Shown piece by piece: positions 44,182 to 56,794 of a stretch of 64,000 bases of DNA. The DNA comes from Lingula anatina (lineage: Eukaryota > Brachiopoda > Lingulata > Lingulida > Lingulidae). Below the pieces are notes generated by a model. The model saw nothing but the letters and a program-made list of their open reading frames with translations, was not told where the DNA came from and did not search any database. A program made the position numbers and the translations under genes. The number at the start of each line of letters is the position of its first letter. Positions within the stretch are counted from its first letter, which is position 1. The stretch is taken from NCBI RefSeq assembly GCF_001039355.2, contig NW_019775636.1, positions 137,802 through 201,801 of the forward strand, written 5' to 3'.

Positions 44182-47100
44182 GTACATGTTCTACTGAACC
44201 GTCACAATTTACTCACGATTGATTCGAAACTTTGACATGCATGGACAAATCCAAATACCTATACTGAGAGCTCGCTCTTAGAACACCAGATCCGCAAGCC
44301 TTTTTTCTTCTATAGATTATTTGTAAATAGACGCACTGTCCTGAGCAACCTGCCGGTAATGGAAATTAACGCATCAAAAGCTCAAAAAGATGCAACATCT
44401 TGTATTCAACGAACAGAACTGCCTGTCGTTTTGTTCACGCTGAAGAGCCCTACAGTTCTGATTGAGTCATTGCATGATAGACACAGGTGTCGGGAAGATT
44501 TCACAAACGCTTTGCACTCCGTCACATCACTTAAGACCACCTGCAAGATGAACCTATACTGAAACAACGTGGGTCATGCTAATTAAATGCTCACCTTCTC
44601 GAACCTTTTTAACACAGATTGCTTTTAGAAATCATACCACCATGTTTCTCTTGGTTTATCAATCTGTATTGTATTACCGTGTCTATTCTGTTCTCCGTTG
44701 CACTGGTTGACCCCGGATGAACCTGTGTGAACTGTACACGTTGTCATCGTCGCTGACGTCGGAGGAAAATGTCAAGTTTGTCTGGTTTTTATTAAGCAAA
44801 CGCCGAGGAGGTAATTGGATTCCGAGTGAACTTAACGCGCTGCACAACAGGGCCAAGATTGAAGCACAGGTGTGAATTGTGGAGGGCAGTGGCGGGGTGA
44901 AGGTCACAGTGGGGTGAAGGTCAAGGACGCTTTGCAAAGTTACAATGACCTAGTGAAATATACAGAAGCACTCAGACGAAAAACAAACAAAACAAAACAA
45001 AAAAAAATCATAATCAAGCCATAGTGTTTGAGTTTTTTAAAGATAGAATGGAACGAATCTGTTAATAAAGAGCTACTTCAGTAACATATTTTTGAATAGA
45101 AAAAAAAACAAACCATTAAATCTGCGTACAATTAACTCAGAAAGGGGTTGTACACCCACGCTGTACGTGCGCCAATAAAACAAATGTGCGATTCCGTTCG
45201 CAATAAGCCATAAACACGGCAGCTTAATCACATACTTGGCAAACAAATGTAACATATTTTGTGCAACTTGTAAGACAAGAATCTAAGCGGTTCACAACAC
45301 GCCTCCCTGACACACCATTCCACCAGAAGGTCACGTGCCCCTCTGCCTGCCAATGCAAGCAGAAACGTGCCATAAACCGCAAATCATTACGCTAAATAGT
45401 CATTAATGACAAATATAGAGACTTTAGTCCATAGATTATCGCCATTTCAAGCAAATTGTTTTGTAAGAATGATGGATATATAGGACATGATTTGTCCCAA
45501 GCTGCTGTTTTTATGTGGTGGTAATAATGACATTAGACGGGTGATAACACTGATATGTCCAATGAATTGCCTTGTTGGTTTTATGGATGAAATATTAGTA
45601 CACTTGACTGTTTTGATCCATGGTGTGTTTTTGAGGTAATTATTAAGTTGTACTGATACTGTTTGACAAACCAGTAATTGTCCTGTAATAGTGATAATAG
45701 ATTTCAAGCCAGAGCCAAATTGAGTTTTTCTCGGTTGAGGATTGTTACAACTGCAAATTCAAAATAAGCCCATACATTCACGTAATATGACATCTTGTAC
45801 GACACAACAATGAACAAATACAACTAAGAAAGCATTATTCAGAAGTTTGTAATGCAGAGCCCTATCTTTTTTGGCCAAGCAAACCTAAAGTATCTAAAGC
45901 AGCCTACTCAAACCGATCATCTTAACAGACCACATGTAAAAACACCTAACCGTCCAGAAGTCCAGCGTTCATTTTACACCGGTCAGGTGCGTCCGTTTCT
46001 CCCGCTGCCAGTGCCACAATATTTACTTTACCTGTGATTACCAGTAAAGTTATATATTCACTGAGAACTATACCTTCTGTATATTGTCTTCGTATCGGCC
46101 ACCAGGCACTGGTAGTTTATGTTCCCTGCCGTGATAATTGCCCTCCGGAGAGCTTCATGACTCTAAAATAACTTTTTCGTTTGCGTTTCACCGTATACTA
46201 TCATTTTTTAACCATAACATTCCGCCAAGAAATCCCTGAAATGTATCTTTTCTATCACAAACATTGACGTGCTGCACAGTCTCTTTCATTCTGAATTTAA
46301 CATTTTCTCCTGTAATCTATGTGTATATGGCGTATTTTATTTTTAAAACACTACTATATAACTTGATTAATCGTCAGCTGATTAAAAACACTGAATCGAT
46401 CTCCGTATTTGCATTTCTTCATTTTTTAATAAACCAAGCGTGCACTCTTTATGTTTTTTAAACACAAATGCGTCTTCAGGCGGAGAGTCATATGCATACT
46501 AGTCGTCCCTGCGTTGTTATTTCCAAATACAGCTAGGTCACTGACGTTCAACCATATGTGGATTGTTTTAATTCATCCAGGTATCCAAAACTGCACAAAA
46601 CATTTCCACACACAATGGTATCTTAGGATTTATTTTACACGAGGTACAAAACATTCATGTAAATCATGACAAGTTTTGTATTTAGGCAATTATCATTTAC
46701 GTTTTCACACACTACATGACGGTGCTCGTTTGTAGTTAGAATGGTGTACGGTTGGGCGCAGTAAACAGTGCGGCAAGGAGGAACACAACCTGATCAATTA
46801 ATTGAAAATAGACACAAAGTCGCTGAATCATAAAGAGCACACCTTCCGACATTGTTTTTATCTTAAACCAAGCTTTTGAACTGAAACACAATGCCATAAG
46901 TAAACAGTACATTCTCTGCCATATGGTAAAACATTCAGGTCTTGGCAACACGCAATATCACATTCTCCCGCTGACACGGCGGTGTGGTCAATTTCTGTTT
47001 TAGTTTGTTTAAGGCAAAAGTCAAGGGGCACTCGACATAGAATGAATACTTAACGGACCTAAGCGTTGGTGGCCAACGAGTGTTTGGACAGCGTCAGTTT

Positions 47101-49353
47101 ATTAGCATACGCCATTAAAGCATGAGTTTATAACACGAACCGATCCGTGGATGGCAACCCATAGTGCTTTCAATAGTCTATTTCTATAATAGCAATATGT
47201 GCTACATTCATCTGAGCGTTTCTTCCTTCCATACATTTTTTTGCAAAAGCCGCTTAATTATATTGTAAAATGAGGTGGATACATGGAGACAAAATTGACA
47301 TGTGCTTGACAATGTATTTGTTCGTTTTTTTACTGAATGAAACAAGGACACGGTCAAATTCATCGAAGGCAATTAAGAGTGCCACAATGGCAGTATGATT
47401 TGACGGTGCCAGAAACAAACACGCACAAATATAATATAATTAAAACAATCCAATCTTATATACACTACTTTGAGGTGATAATCAAACATGGATGTATGTC
47501 TGACTGACCACTGGGAATCAAATAGTGGACGTTGTAATGCATACCAAATACATTTAATGAGGACCACCACGTTTATTACCGCTTTTAATGTTTACGAAAT
47601 GACCGTTAGTGGGATAAAATATGCCCCTAAGAAATGCATGGTTTAAGGATTCTCGTCAATCAAAAAACAGACACTTCTTGATCCGATATGGCTTTCAATC
47701 TATTTTTACTAAGAGCACGCTCAGACACTCGTGATTTGTGCTTTTGCATCTGACATTTCTGAAATTTGAAATCTGCCTTTTATTGTGACTATTACGGCCC
47801 ACCTCTACGATTTAAAAAAAAAAAAAAAAACGTGGCAGAAAAATTGAATAACTTATTACCGATCCTTATCAAAACACTGAATAGAGTTTATTCTCTTGTA
47901 TGCCAAATATATTTTACTAGTTATGGCTTCAAAAAACTATCTGTATATAAGTACAATGAGGAATGGCGAACATAAACGCACTTCCAGAAACAGTTACGCC
48001 CGTCAATAGCACGCCAAAACATAAAATTCAATTGCCATTTTATGTGCTTCCCCAATAAACTGACTACCAGACAATGGGAATGGAAACCAAATACTCTTGT
48101 CGTTTAATTGCTGTACGTGACTAACGCCTCGTAACAATTATATATTGGGTTTATTATTGACTTCCTCGCGTTAGAGTTGTAGGATAAACCAAACATTTAA
48201 GTTCCACTTACACATAATTGGGATTTGTGTGCTTGAAAATCTTTGGGAAAGCCACTGTGATTATCTCTTTGGCACTTGACGTATGCTAAAATATGAACTA
48301 TTTGTACGGTTGATAAACGTGCCCTATTAAATCACGTTATGGTTTCAAATGAAGGGCAACAAGGACACTAACAGAGCGAAGGGGGTGTATCAGACACACC
48401 CTAACCATTAACGTACAAATCTTACATTATATGTACATGGTTTGCTATAAAATGTGTTCTGTTGGACTAGAGAAGAAAAAAGAGCAATCCAAATTTGCAC
48501 GGTGTTTTTGATGTTGTCAAAAACGATGTAAACTTTAACGAGGATGCCTTTTTTGCAATAATAGCATGACAGTTTGATAATAATTTAAGGTACCAGAAGA
48601 GAGAAAAGAGAAAAAAAAACATTTATCTTTTATGAGTCGTCCACTGCAAGTCTTAAATCAATATATAACTATCAGGCATTTTGAACGCTCCCAGATTGTC
48701 AAACTTACATACTTTACACCATTATAGCGATTATGGATTAATAAATTGCTGTTACATCGTTACACAATTATCTTGATGAAATGACAGGGTTACTAAGTGT
48801 TACCAATAGAGGCATGTGTAGAGATGATTAAAACAATATACAATGGAAAGTCATCAGAGGTGGAGCGAATTCCAAACAAATACGATACAAACGTGAGTGC
48901 AACGTGTGTATGCTTATTTGTACCTACAAAATCGTAAATATCAGCAAACGAACAGTCCATTTAAATGTTTCTATATAAATAGAAATATAAATTGAGATGT
49001 ATGTTACAGGATGTAATGGTCTACAGCAGAAGCAGCGTCTTCATAAGTAAAGCCTAACAAATCAAATCAAAATTTCCCTTAAATTTTGAATGTAATTTGG
49101 ATCTCTGTTAATGTCAAGGTCAAGGTCAGATTTGGTGCTAAGAATAACATAATTGTAAATTACGTCCAGCATTTAACACTAAGACCTCCAAATGTATTTC
49201 GCGCCTGTTGGAATTTCGCATGGCAATTGAAAACGATTACCTAGCACATGCGTTTAAAACAAATGGACCCATTCCTTAGTCTATAATGCATAGGATAGTG
49301 TTCAAAATCATTCCCCTCATGTCACGCGCCTGTGTCTTACATTTGGTGGTAAT

Positions 49354-49381
49354 GTTTTTTTTTTTTTTTTTTTTTTTTTTT
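49354..49381 (+). repeat. Poly-T run
   Basis: About 28 consecutive T. No retrotransposed copy is recognised beside it. Confidence 0.95.
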
Positions 49382-51459
49382 GACATTTGGAGTCCGAAGA
49401 GTATCTGACCTCGACAACTTATGCTTTAAAAACACGACCAGCCATTTTATTGAAATGTAACCTGGCGTTTTCACTTACGGCAGATTAAACGGGTCATTTA
49501 TACTTGTCTTTAACACGTCATACTAGTAGCCTTGATAACTGGCGTCCTGGGGAGACTGACAACTTTTTACACGTGGATGTCCTAACAAGTTATCATTTAA
49601 AGAACGCCCCGCTGGGATTTGATGTAGGAAATGCGAGGAGATTTTGGAAAAGATAACCAGTAAAATATAACCTTTTACATTTTTCCTTTAATTGTCAGAT
49701 GATTCATAAATTTGGACTAAATTTAAGATTTGAGTATTATTTACAAGTATATCATTGGTTATGACGGCCATCTCATTATCTTCAAACCATTCGTTGAAGC
49801 TGCTTACTATCTATAATAAGTATGTGTTTCTTAAAATAAACTGTTTCTTATAAGACAAGAGATATAACATTGCTGATGAACGCTCTTCGTTATAATCAAA
49901 TCACGCGCTGAAATTGCTTAACATCATAATTCAATCTAAGGATTTAAAAATAAACAGTTTATTGATTACGCCTGTGCTTCCTTATTTTTGTTGTGGACAT
50001 ATTATTATCTGCAGATCTTTGCACCACGCCGGGCGTATGTGGACTCTTAGGTTACTTTTCTCTCGGAACACTGAGTATTGGCCAGAGTCATTCAGTCTGT
50101 ACTCTTGACAGTATAGTAAAGAGAATAAATTAAACACATATTACTATTAGTATTATATGAAGGATTCAAGCAAAACATCGCTGTCCTCTTGATGTTGCTT
50201 AAATACGCCGAACACAAGGCGTCTGTGAGCAATTTTTACATGAAACTAACTGCGTAAGACGCCCTCGAACCGTTTGATATACAAGTATTTCATATGTTCA
50301 AATGATTTAAAAAGAACACTTACCTAAGTAAAATGTATCTGACAGTGTCTGGTCTTCGCACGAAGGAATATGACCATTCTCACAGACCCGCCTTAAGAGC
50401 ACCCTTTTTGTTCAGTCGTATGGGCGGTAACTTTGTAACTTTGTACAGATTCCACGCCAACCCACAACATGGGTTCCGCATAATGCAAAGTAACAGGTGC
50501 CACAAACCACAACTTTTGTTAAATGCGTTAAGTTCAGTTTCAATGTGATTCTACCCCATGCAGGCACTTGTTCTGCAATCTTTAATGCACATTACGCCAC
50601 TGTGCCTCGGCTGATTTCCACTTAATTTAACGGTTCGGCTTTTTATGGTCGTTCATTGAGCCGTCTCCGACCTGTCTCACCATAGATATATAGGTCGTTT
50701 GAATGCTGGGTTTTGGTCGGTTTGTATTTGGGAGAGAGAGAGTAATACGAAAGAGTCTATTTTAGAAAAAGTTCACGATTAAATGACGGTCAAGAACGAA
50801 CCGCATATTGTTATTGCCACCAGTGTGTACGGAGATCTTTAAGAGTTTCGCCTTGCTATATATTTAAGAAAACAGATAACGTTGTTCATCTGGTAACGCC
50901 CTCTGATCCACAACTGATATACAGTATATCGTCATTATTGAGTGTCTCTAGCCATAATGTCTACACGTAATCGTCGGCGACGATTCATGAACGATTCCAC
51001 CTATCTGGCTGAAGAAGCGTCAAGTGCAATATCTTATCTCTTAAAATTAGAATCACGCAAGCCACGAGCGGTGTAGAGGTGTAGTGATGCACTTAATTAC
51101 CGATTAAAATGATTACAGAACGCTCAGTTTGAATCACGGTTACTACATCCTTGTCAGTTAGTGAACTGCCTTTCTGACATGATTTACCAGAGTGGTTACC
51201 GTTAAACCAATAATCCTTGTTTTAATGCTTCATCATATCGTTATAAACATGGAAAACGAACAGTCTAAGCACTTAAAATGTCAATCTTATGGCACGTATC
51301 ACCTGCTTAAAACCTTAATACCCCATGATTATCTACATAAATAACCGTATATGTTATTCATATTATGCATCTCACATTTATGTTTTATCGTACGTGTAAT
51401 TCCATAAAAAACTTCTCAAGTCTGTATATTGAAATAACAACAAAATCGCGTAGTATACT

Positions 51460-51681
51460 GACAGTCAATGAAAACGCATCAGAAAACTTTCATGTACTTT
51501 TTACCGAGAATGGATTGCAACCATATTAACGAGTATAAATGCACTTGTTTGGTCATAAGAGAGTGGGCTGACCACTATTTCATATTTCACATATTTCACA
51601 CGAAAACTGTTATTTTCTTAATGTGCCAAAGGAACTTAAAATATCATTTGATAAATAAATGATGCGTTTTCATTGACTGTC
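51460..51681. mobile_element. Short MITE with perfect 22-bp terminal inverted repeats
   Basis: 51460-51481 (starts GACAGTCAATGAAAACGC) is the exact reverse complement of 51660-51681. Total length is 222 bp and the interior is not a hairpin. Perfect ends suggest a recent insertion. A target duplication is not obvious. The ORF inside is not coding. Confidence 0.75.
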
Positions 51682-51689
51682 GGCATATT

Positions 51690-52133
51690 TTTTTAGGTGA
51701 CGCTTGGGACAACGTATCCCCCGGGGATGATATCTTTATCAGGGTTTTCCCATAAGACCAGGGTCTGATACATTTCGAAGATTTAACAGAACGTGCCTTT
51801 AACATAAATAATGGCATCAAAGGTTAATGGTGCGTGTACTTTAAGGCATGAAAACAAATCTATATATTCTACCGTGAAATGAAAAAGATCACAAACGACG
51901 TGTACTTGCTATCAAACTACAGCGTGAATATCGTGGCTGCAACACGTTCTGTCTCATTAAATTTGATATATCGAGATGCTAGCTTGTTCCATGTTTTCCG
52001 CTTTCATGTAGTACGGTAGTTGTAGCCAAAAATATATGACATGTCAATTAAATATATGTTTAGATGTGTCTATCCCTCAGATGGAAATAATTGATCAGTA
52101 AAGAAACGTCTTTGAGAACTGTTTATTACGAGG

Positions 52134-52173
<40 letters not shown>

Positions 52174-55015
52174 GATTAGCCTCGCAGAAAAGTACAGTGT
52201 AGTTATTGAACTTTAATATCCAATTAAGAAATATGTGTTGCGCTGCAGTGCGTATATATCGACCACAAATGTATATTTATTAGTTATTTTCAATCCATGC
52301 TTAGGGCCACTATTCACTTCATGTAAACATGTACTAATTCTCTTTATGAATTATTCTCACCAAGTTCACAGTGTTTTTCCTCCTTAAATGATAATTTTAA
52401 AAATAGCTTTGATTAATGCAGAATGTAAAACCAAAGGTCAACAATTAAACATATGCTCCATTAAAACAACGTGTATATCTGTGGCTGTCATACGAACCAG
52501 CGCTTTAATTCAATTTCTTGTATTGCACATTAGAGGCAATTCCATCATTACAGCTTTGGCACCAAACCAATTGTTAGCTTACACCCAATTCCATCACTGG
52601 GACTTAGGTTCCCCTCCTGAGCAAACGCCCCAAGAGCTAATACAGTTAATATTTACTTTTCTGCAAAAACAGGAAACGCGTTACAGAGAATTGATTGAGT
52701 TTGATTTGATCAGACGCAAGTCCTGCTCCAGGACAAACATTGTCCTTTGTGTGTTAACATCACCAGTTTAACACAGAGTCTGAATAGCGTTTTTAATCTG
52801 GAGCAATTCGCCCTCTCGCCGAGGATGTTATAAAATGGCGACGATAACCCCAAACATGATATTGTTAGTGAGTTTAGTCTTAATCCCCTATAAACAGGTA
52901 AATAAATGTTAAACGACACTCAACATCTAACTATCTATCTATTTATCTGTTTCTTTTTTATTTCCATGCATGTGCTTTTGGATCGTTTCAAGGTCGATCC
53001 AGATTAATATGTGTGTATACTGGCCATTAGCCAACGCCATGAGATCCCAGGGCGTTCCGATCAATGTTTTTGTAAAACGTGTTAAACAGAGCTTCAGCGA
53101 TCAGGAATGATTTAGAATAATGTGTTAATTGGAACGCATTGTAACAGGAGGGAAAGAGACAGCTTCATCGATTGCCAGAATGAACTAAAGATAAAAGGCA
53201 AGGTAATTAATGCTTGCTGCGGATTCCTCAACGCGGGTGGCCTGCAGCACTGGCGACAATGGGGATTTCATTTGATTGGGGTTTAAATGTCATTAGCGCA
53301 TCTTTTTCTATTCTTCGTTCTGTGCTTTTGCAGTCCTGGGTTTCAGAATATACTCAAAAACGCTTGGTTCTTCATTTTATTCTTTCTCATTGGCGTCGGC
53401 ATGTATTTGTAAATTAGTGTTTTGCATTTAATTAGTGTTTGCCTGATGTCAAAGTCTATGGGGAAATGATTGATCCTGTTTATAATTCTTACTTATTACC
53501 TTAACCACACATTTTTTTGTTTGTTTTTTAATGTGCCTTACACGCTTTACCCCCCTATTTTAACATATACCAGAAAACATTTTAAATCTTACTTGGATCT
53601 CTGATGCATATGTGACACTCTAATGTATTAATCGTACGCCTAGCGTTCCCCAAGTGTATGTGTAAAGTATGACTTATACGCTCGTATAACTTAAAAAAAA
53701 TGCACTAACCTTGGCTTGAGCACTGTAAATGTATACGACATAAGTCTGACAAACCCGGTTTGTCTGCGTGCGATTTAATTTTCTCATACGTTAGCACTAT
53801 ACGCTAAAGTGTGACAGTGACTTAAGCTGATGTGTTGGATCCATGGATACCATCATGTTTTACACATTTTACGTCATTATTTGCTGTATTATATCACGTC
53901 ATAACCAATGCATACTTAACTCCTACATGTAGTTTTATGTCTCTTAATTATTTGAATGTGGTCAAATCAAATGAAGGCTCTAAATTTGGTCAGCAATGTC
54001 GTGCAAGCTCGGCGTTATTTCTAAGACCACCAGATAATTAGAGATAATTTCAACAAGCCATGTGACGTGTTAAGATAAGAATTTCAAGGTCGACTTTGGG
54101 AATCGTGTTTACCACGAACTATAACAATGTCAATTTGACCACACAGATTTGTCAAATTGTCACTGTGACCTAGCTAATACGTGCCAAGTTTTAGCAATCA
54201 GCTTAAAGGTGTTTCATAAAAGGCTGATTATATCAAGCAGGTACGATATAAAGAAAATAACTGTGTATACATAACAAGTAGGCAGATTATATTAACTGTT
54301 ACAAATAGAAAAACTTAGGAAAGTGAGTCGCGTGGATCCGGACACATGAACATCGCACCATTTTCACTGATTTGAACGTCTCTTAAATATATGTCACCTC
54401 AACAAAATCATTGTGAATAGAAAGTTTTTACCTACACGTGTAGTTCTAAGCTCATAATTTAGATTACAACAGAATGTCGACCTTGTAAATTATCCAATGG
54501 CATTTAACGAGTGTTTGGTTTGCTTTCAGAAAATACAGTTGTCATTCTTTATGAGGTATTGTTACTGCATGGAAATAAAAAATGTATTCGGTGGATGAGC
54601 GATCACGACCTATTACAAACTTTGCGAAACACAACATAGTCGGCTAAAATCTTAGGCGCCAATGCCAGAAGGATTCTGAATTTAATTCGTTTCGTGTAAT
54701 CGATCCCTGGGTGTACCTGGTCTTTGAGTGCAATTAGACAGAGAGTTATGTAAACTTCGTTAGACAGCGAGACAATCCACCATATCTTACCGTCACCTAA
54801 AGATCAAGATCTTGTGAGGCCTATCTGTGCCTTTAAGAATAAAACATCTGAGAGTTTTAAGAAAACGCAACTGAAGAAGAAGAAAATTCGCTCTGGTGAT
54901 TATAAATAAGACTTTTTGTTTCAACACGCTTCCAGCTGTACTATGAGGGAATAATGAAGATTAAACAGAGCATGTGTTTCTGCCAATGGTGCTCGCGTTT
55001 CCCATTGTTCCTTCT
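51690..55015. other. Intergenic, no gene recognised
   Basis: Includes (AG)n at 52139-52172. The ORF at 52388-52771 (127 codons) has a hydrophilic second half but no domain. The block 53090-53400 is GC-richer and looks like a conserved element by eye only. Confidence 0.35.
52139..52172 (+). repeat. (AG)n microsatellite
   Basis: Pure AG array of about 34 bp. Confidence 0.95.
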
Positions 55016-55020
55016 TTCCT

Positions 55021-55186
55021 GTGAGACAGGAATGGTAGTCCACTATAGGGAAGTAGTCCACCCCCATTACTTTGTACAGGTGATATTCGTCCCATATACT
55101 AACCCCAATACTCCAACTTACCCTAACCTGTACTTATCATATGGAACCCCTGACTTTCATCTCTAGGACTACCATTTCTGTCACAC
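55021..55186 (-). mobile_element. MITE family 1, copy 2 (both ends intact)
   Basis: The ends GTGAGACAGGAATGGTAGTCC and, on the other strand, GTGTGACAGAAATGGTAGTCC pair over 21 bp with two mismatches. Length 166 bp. Opposite orientation to copies 1 and 4. The interior holds TTTGTACAGGTGA and the AACCCCAATACTCC block. Confidence 0.85.
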
Positions 55187-55189
55187 TTT

Positions 55190-55621
55190 TACCATCAGCA
55201 TTCACAGCCGCTGTTAACTCACCGATATTTCAGTTTCCAAACAACATTCATAAAATCCATACACCAACACGAAAAATACATGTAATCCCTAGGATATATA
55301 CAAACAAACACATATGTAAAAATAATCAGGAGACGAAAACTAAATGTAGGACAAGCCTTGTTAATTAATGCCAAGTTGCCATTTACAAATAAGAGCATCA
55401 AAATAAGAGAGCATTAAACTGTTTATAAAAAAGGTAATGCGATTACATGCGGAGGATAATTGCCTTCGTTTAATTATTCTTTGTCGCAAATTACTCTGAA
55501 TAAGGATTCCAACTCTAGGTACATGTAGTAAACAAAATGAGTGTCTCATAAGAGTGCGTATGTCCTAAATCTGATTGTATTTGTCGTTTTACTCCGTTGG
55601 TATCGAATGAATTTGTGAAGC

Positions 55622-55652
<31 letters not shown>

Positions 55653-56485
55653 GAGAGAGAGGGAGAGCAAGGATGCATCCAATGATTTGAAAATAAAACA
55701 GTTACGTTTTATACATCTTCGAATTTACAAATGTCAGCCAATATGATGTAACATTTGAAGTGAACGTCAATATTAAAAGAGTATTGTCTATTCATAGTAA
55801 CTGACTGCATCATTTATCAGCTTATCTAGGATCCACTAAATTTGGTATACGAAAATCAATAACTTTCCCTTTTAACTAAAGTTAAGCTTACACCAATAAA
55901 ACTAAATTACAGTCATGTTAAGTTCACTTGCCTGTGGAAAAACAAATCGAACTTATGCTAAAGACAATAGTCTTTGTTAACGTATTGTTTTTCTTATATA
56001 CATGTTACACTTTTAATGACAGACTGCTCGTCAAACTAAATACATGTATGATTCAGAACCATTACAATATTTTCCAGTCGTAGTCAGTCAGAACCTAACA
56101 TGCAGAATAACGACTAAAATACTGCACGTTCTTGCTTGCCCGAGCGTTTTCCTTCTGTGACGGAGAATTAATTATTTAGCAGAATCGATAGGCAGAATTG
56201 TTAAATTCGGCATACAGTTGTTGCATTTTAGCCACTTCACATCAATCCCGTCCACCCCATTTGTCGACTACAGCATGGGTGTTGTATTCACATAATGCTC
56301 CCATTTCATATAACACCTAAGTTATGTTTAAGTTAAGTCAGCTTGAAATCGCGCATCTTACATTCTGTTTATCAAGATGTGTTTTAATTATTTTAACACA
56401 CTTTTCATCAAGATGTCTTTATACTTCCTTTAACTTGCATACACGTCCACAAAACGCCCCCGGGTAAGCAGACGCTAAGACCCCA
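55190..56485. other. Intergenic, no gene recognised
   Basis: Only a (GA)n array at 55621-55662 and several TACATGTA octamers. Short ORFs only. Confidence 0.35.
55621..55662 (+). repeat. (GA)n microsatellite with AAAG interruptions
   Basis: Purine array of about 42 bp. Confidence 0.95.
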
Positions 56486-56488
56486 TTT

Positions 56489-56683
56489 CCAGAGATTAGA
56501 TCGATCTACTTTAGATCGACCTAACTCCCTGGGGGTTCACGCTAAATAGCTGTCAGCCGAGCAGACACGAAAGTTAATTACCCCCTTACAGCTTGCAGTA
56601 GGCGGGACGGACATTTAAGCCGGATTATCTGAGAGTAATCTAGTGAGACTCCCCGCGGGGATAGATCGATCCAAAAGCTCTGG
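56489..56683. mobile_element. Foldback MITE copy D
   Basis: Same family as 6398-6588. The outer CCAGAG..TAGATCGATCTA and inner GCTAAAT/GTAATC..GCAGTAGGCGGGAC blocks pair across the element around a TTAATTACCC centre. More mismatched than copy B. Lies 50 kb from the intronic copies. Confidence 0.7.
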
Positions 56684-56760
56684 GAATACAGCCTAAGTTG
56701 TGAATAGGTCAAAAGATGCCTGTTGTTTCTGTTGATTCCAAACATTGAATTGTGCTCAAT

Positions 56761-56792
56761 TTTTTTTTTTTTTTTTTTTTTTTGGGAGGGGG
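56761..56792 (+). repeat. Poly-T followed by a G run
   Basis: About 23 T then GGGAGGGGGGGG. It creates an artefactual poly-Lys ORF on the minus strand. Confidence 0.9.
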
Positions 56793-56794
56793 GG

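Larger units (their letters stand above)
42373..51459. other. Intergenic, no gene recognised
   Basis: A 9-kb stretch with simple repeats (AT-rich tetranucleotides at 44096-44180, A run at 47813-47830, T run at 49354-49381) and one TGACGTCA at 42854-42861. The longest ORF (43525-43944, 139 codons, no ATG at its first codon) shows no domain. Confidence 0.35.

Noticed and set aside
53600-53815. Recurring TATACG/CATACG words as a binding-site array
   Set aside because: Spacing is irregular and the words vary. Not separable from chance by eye.
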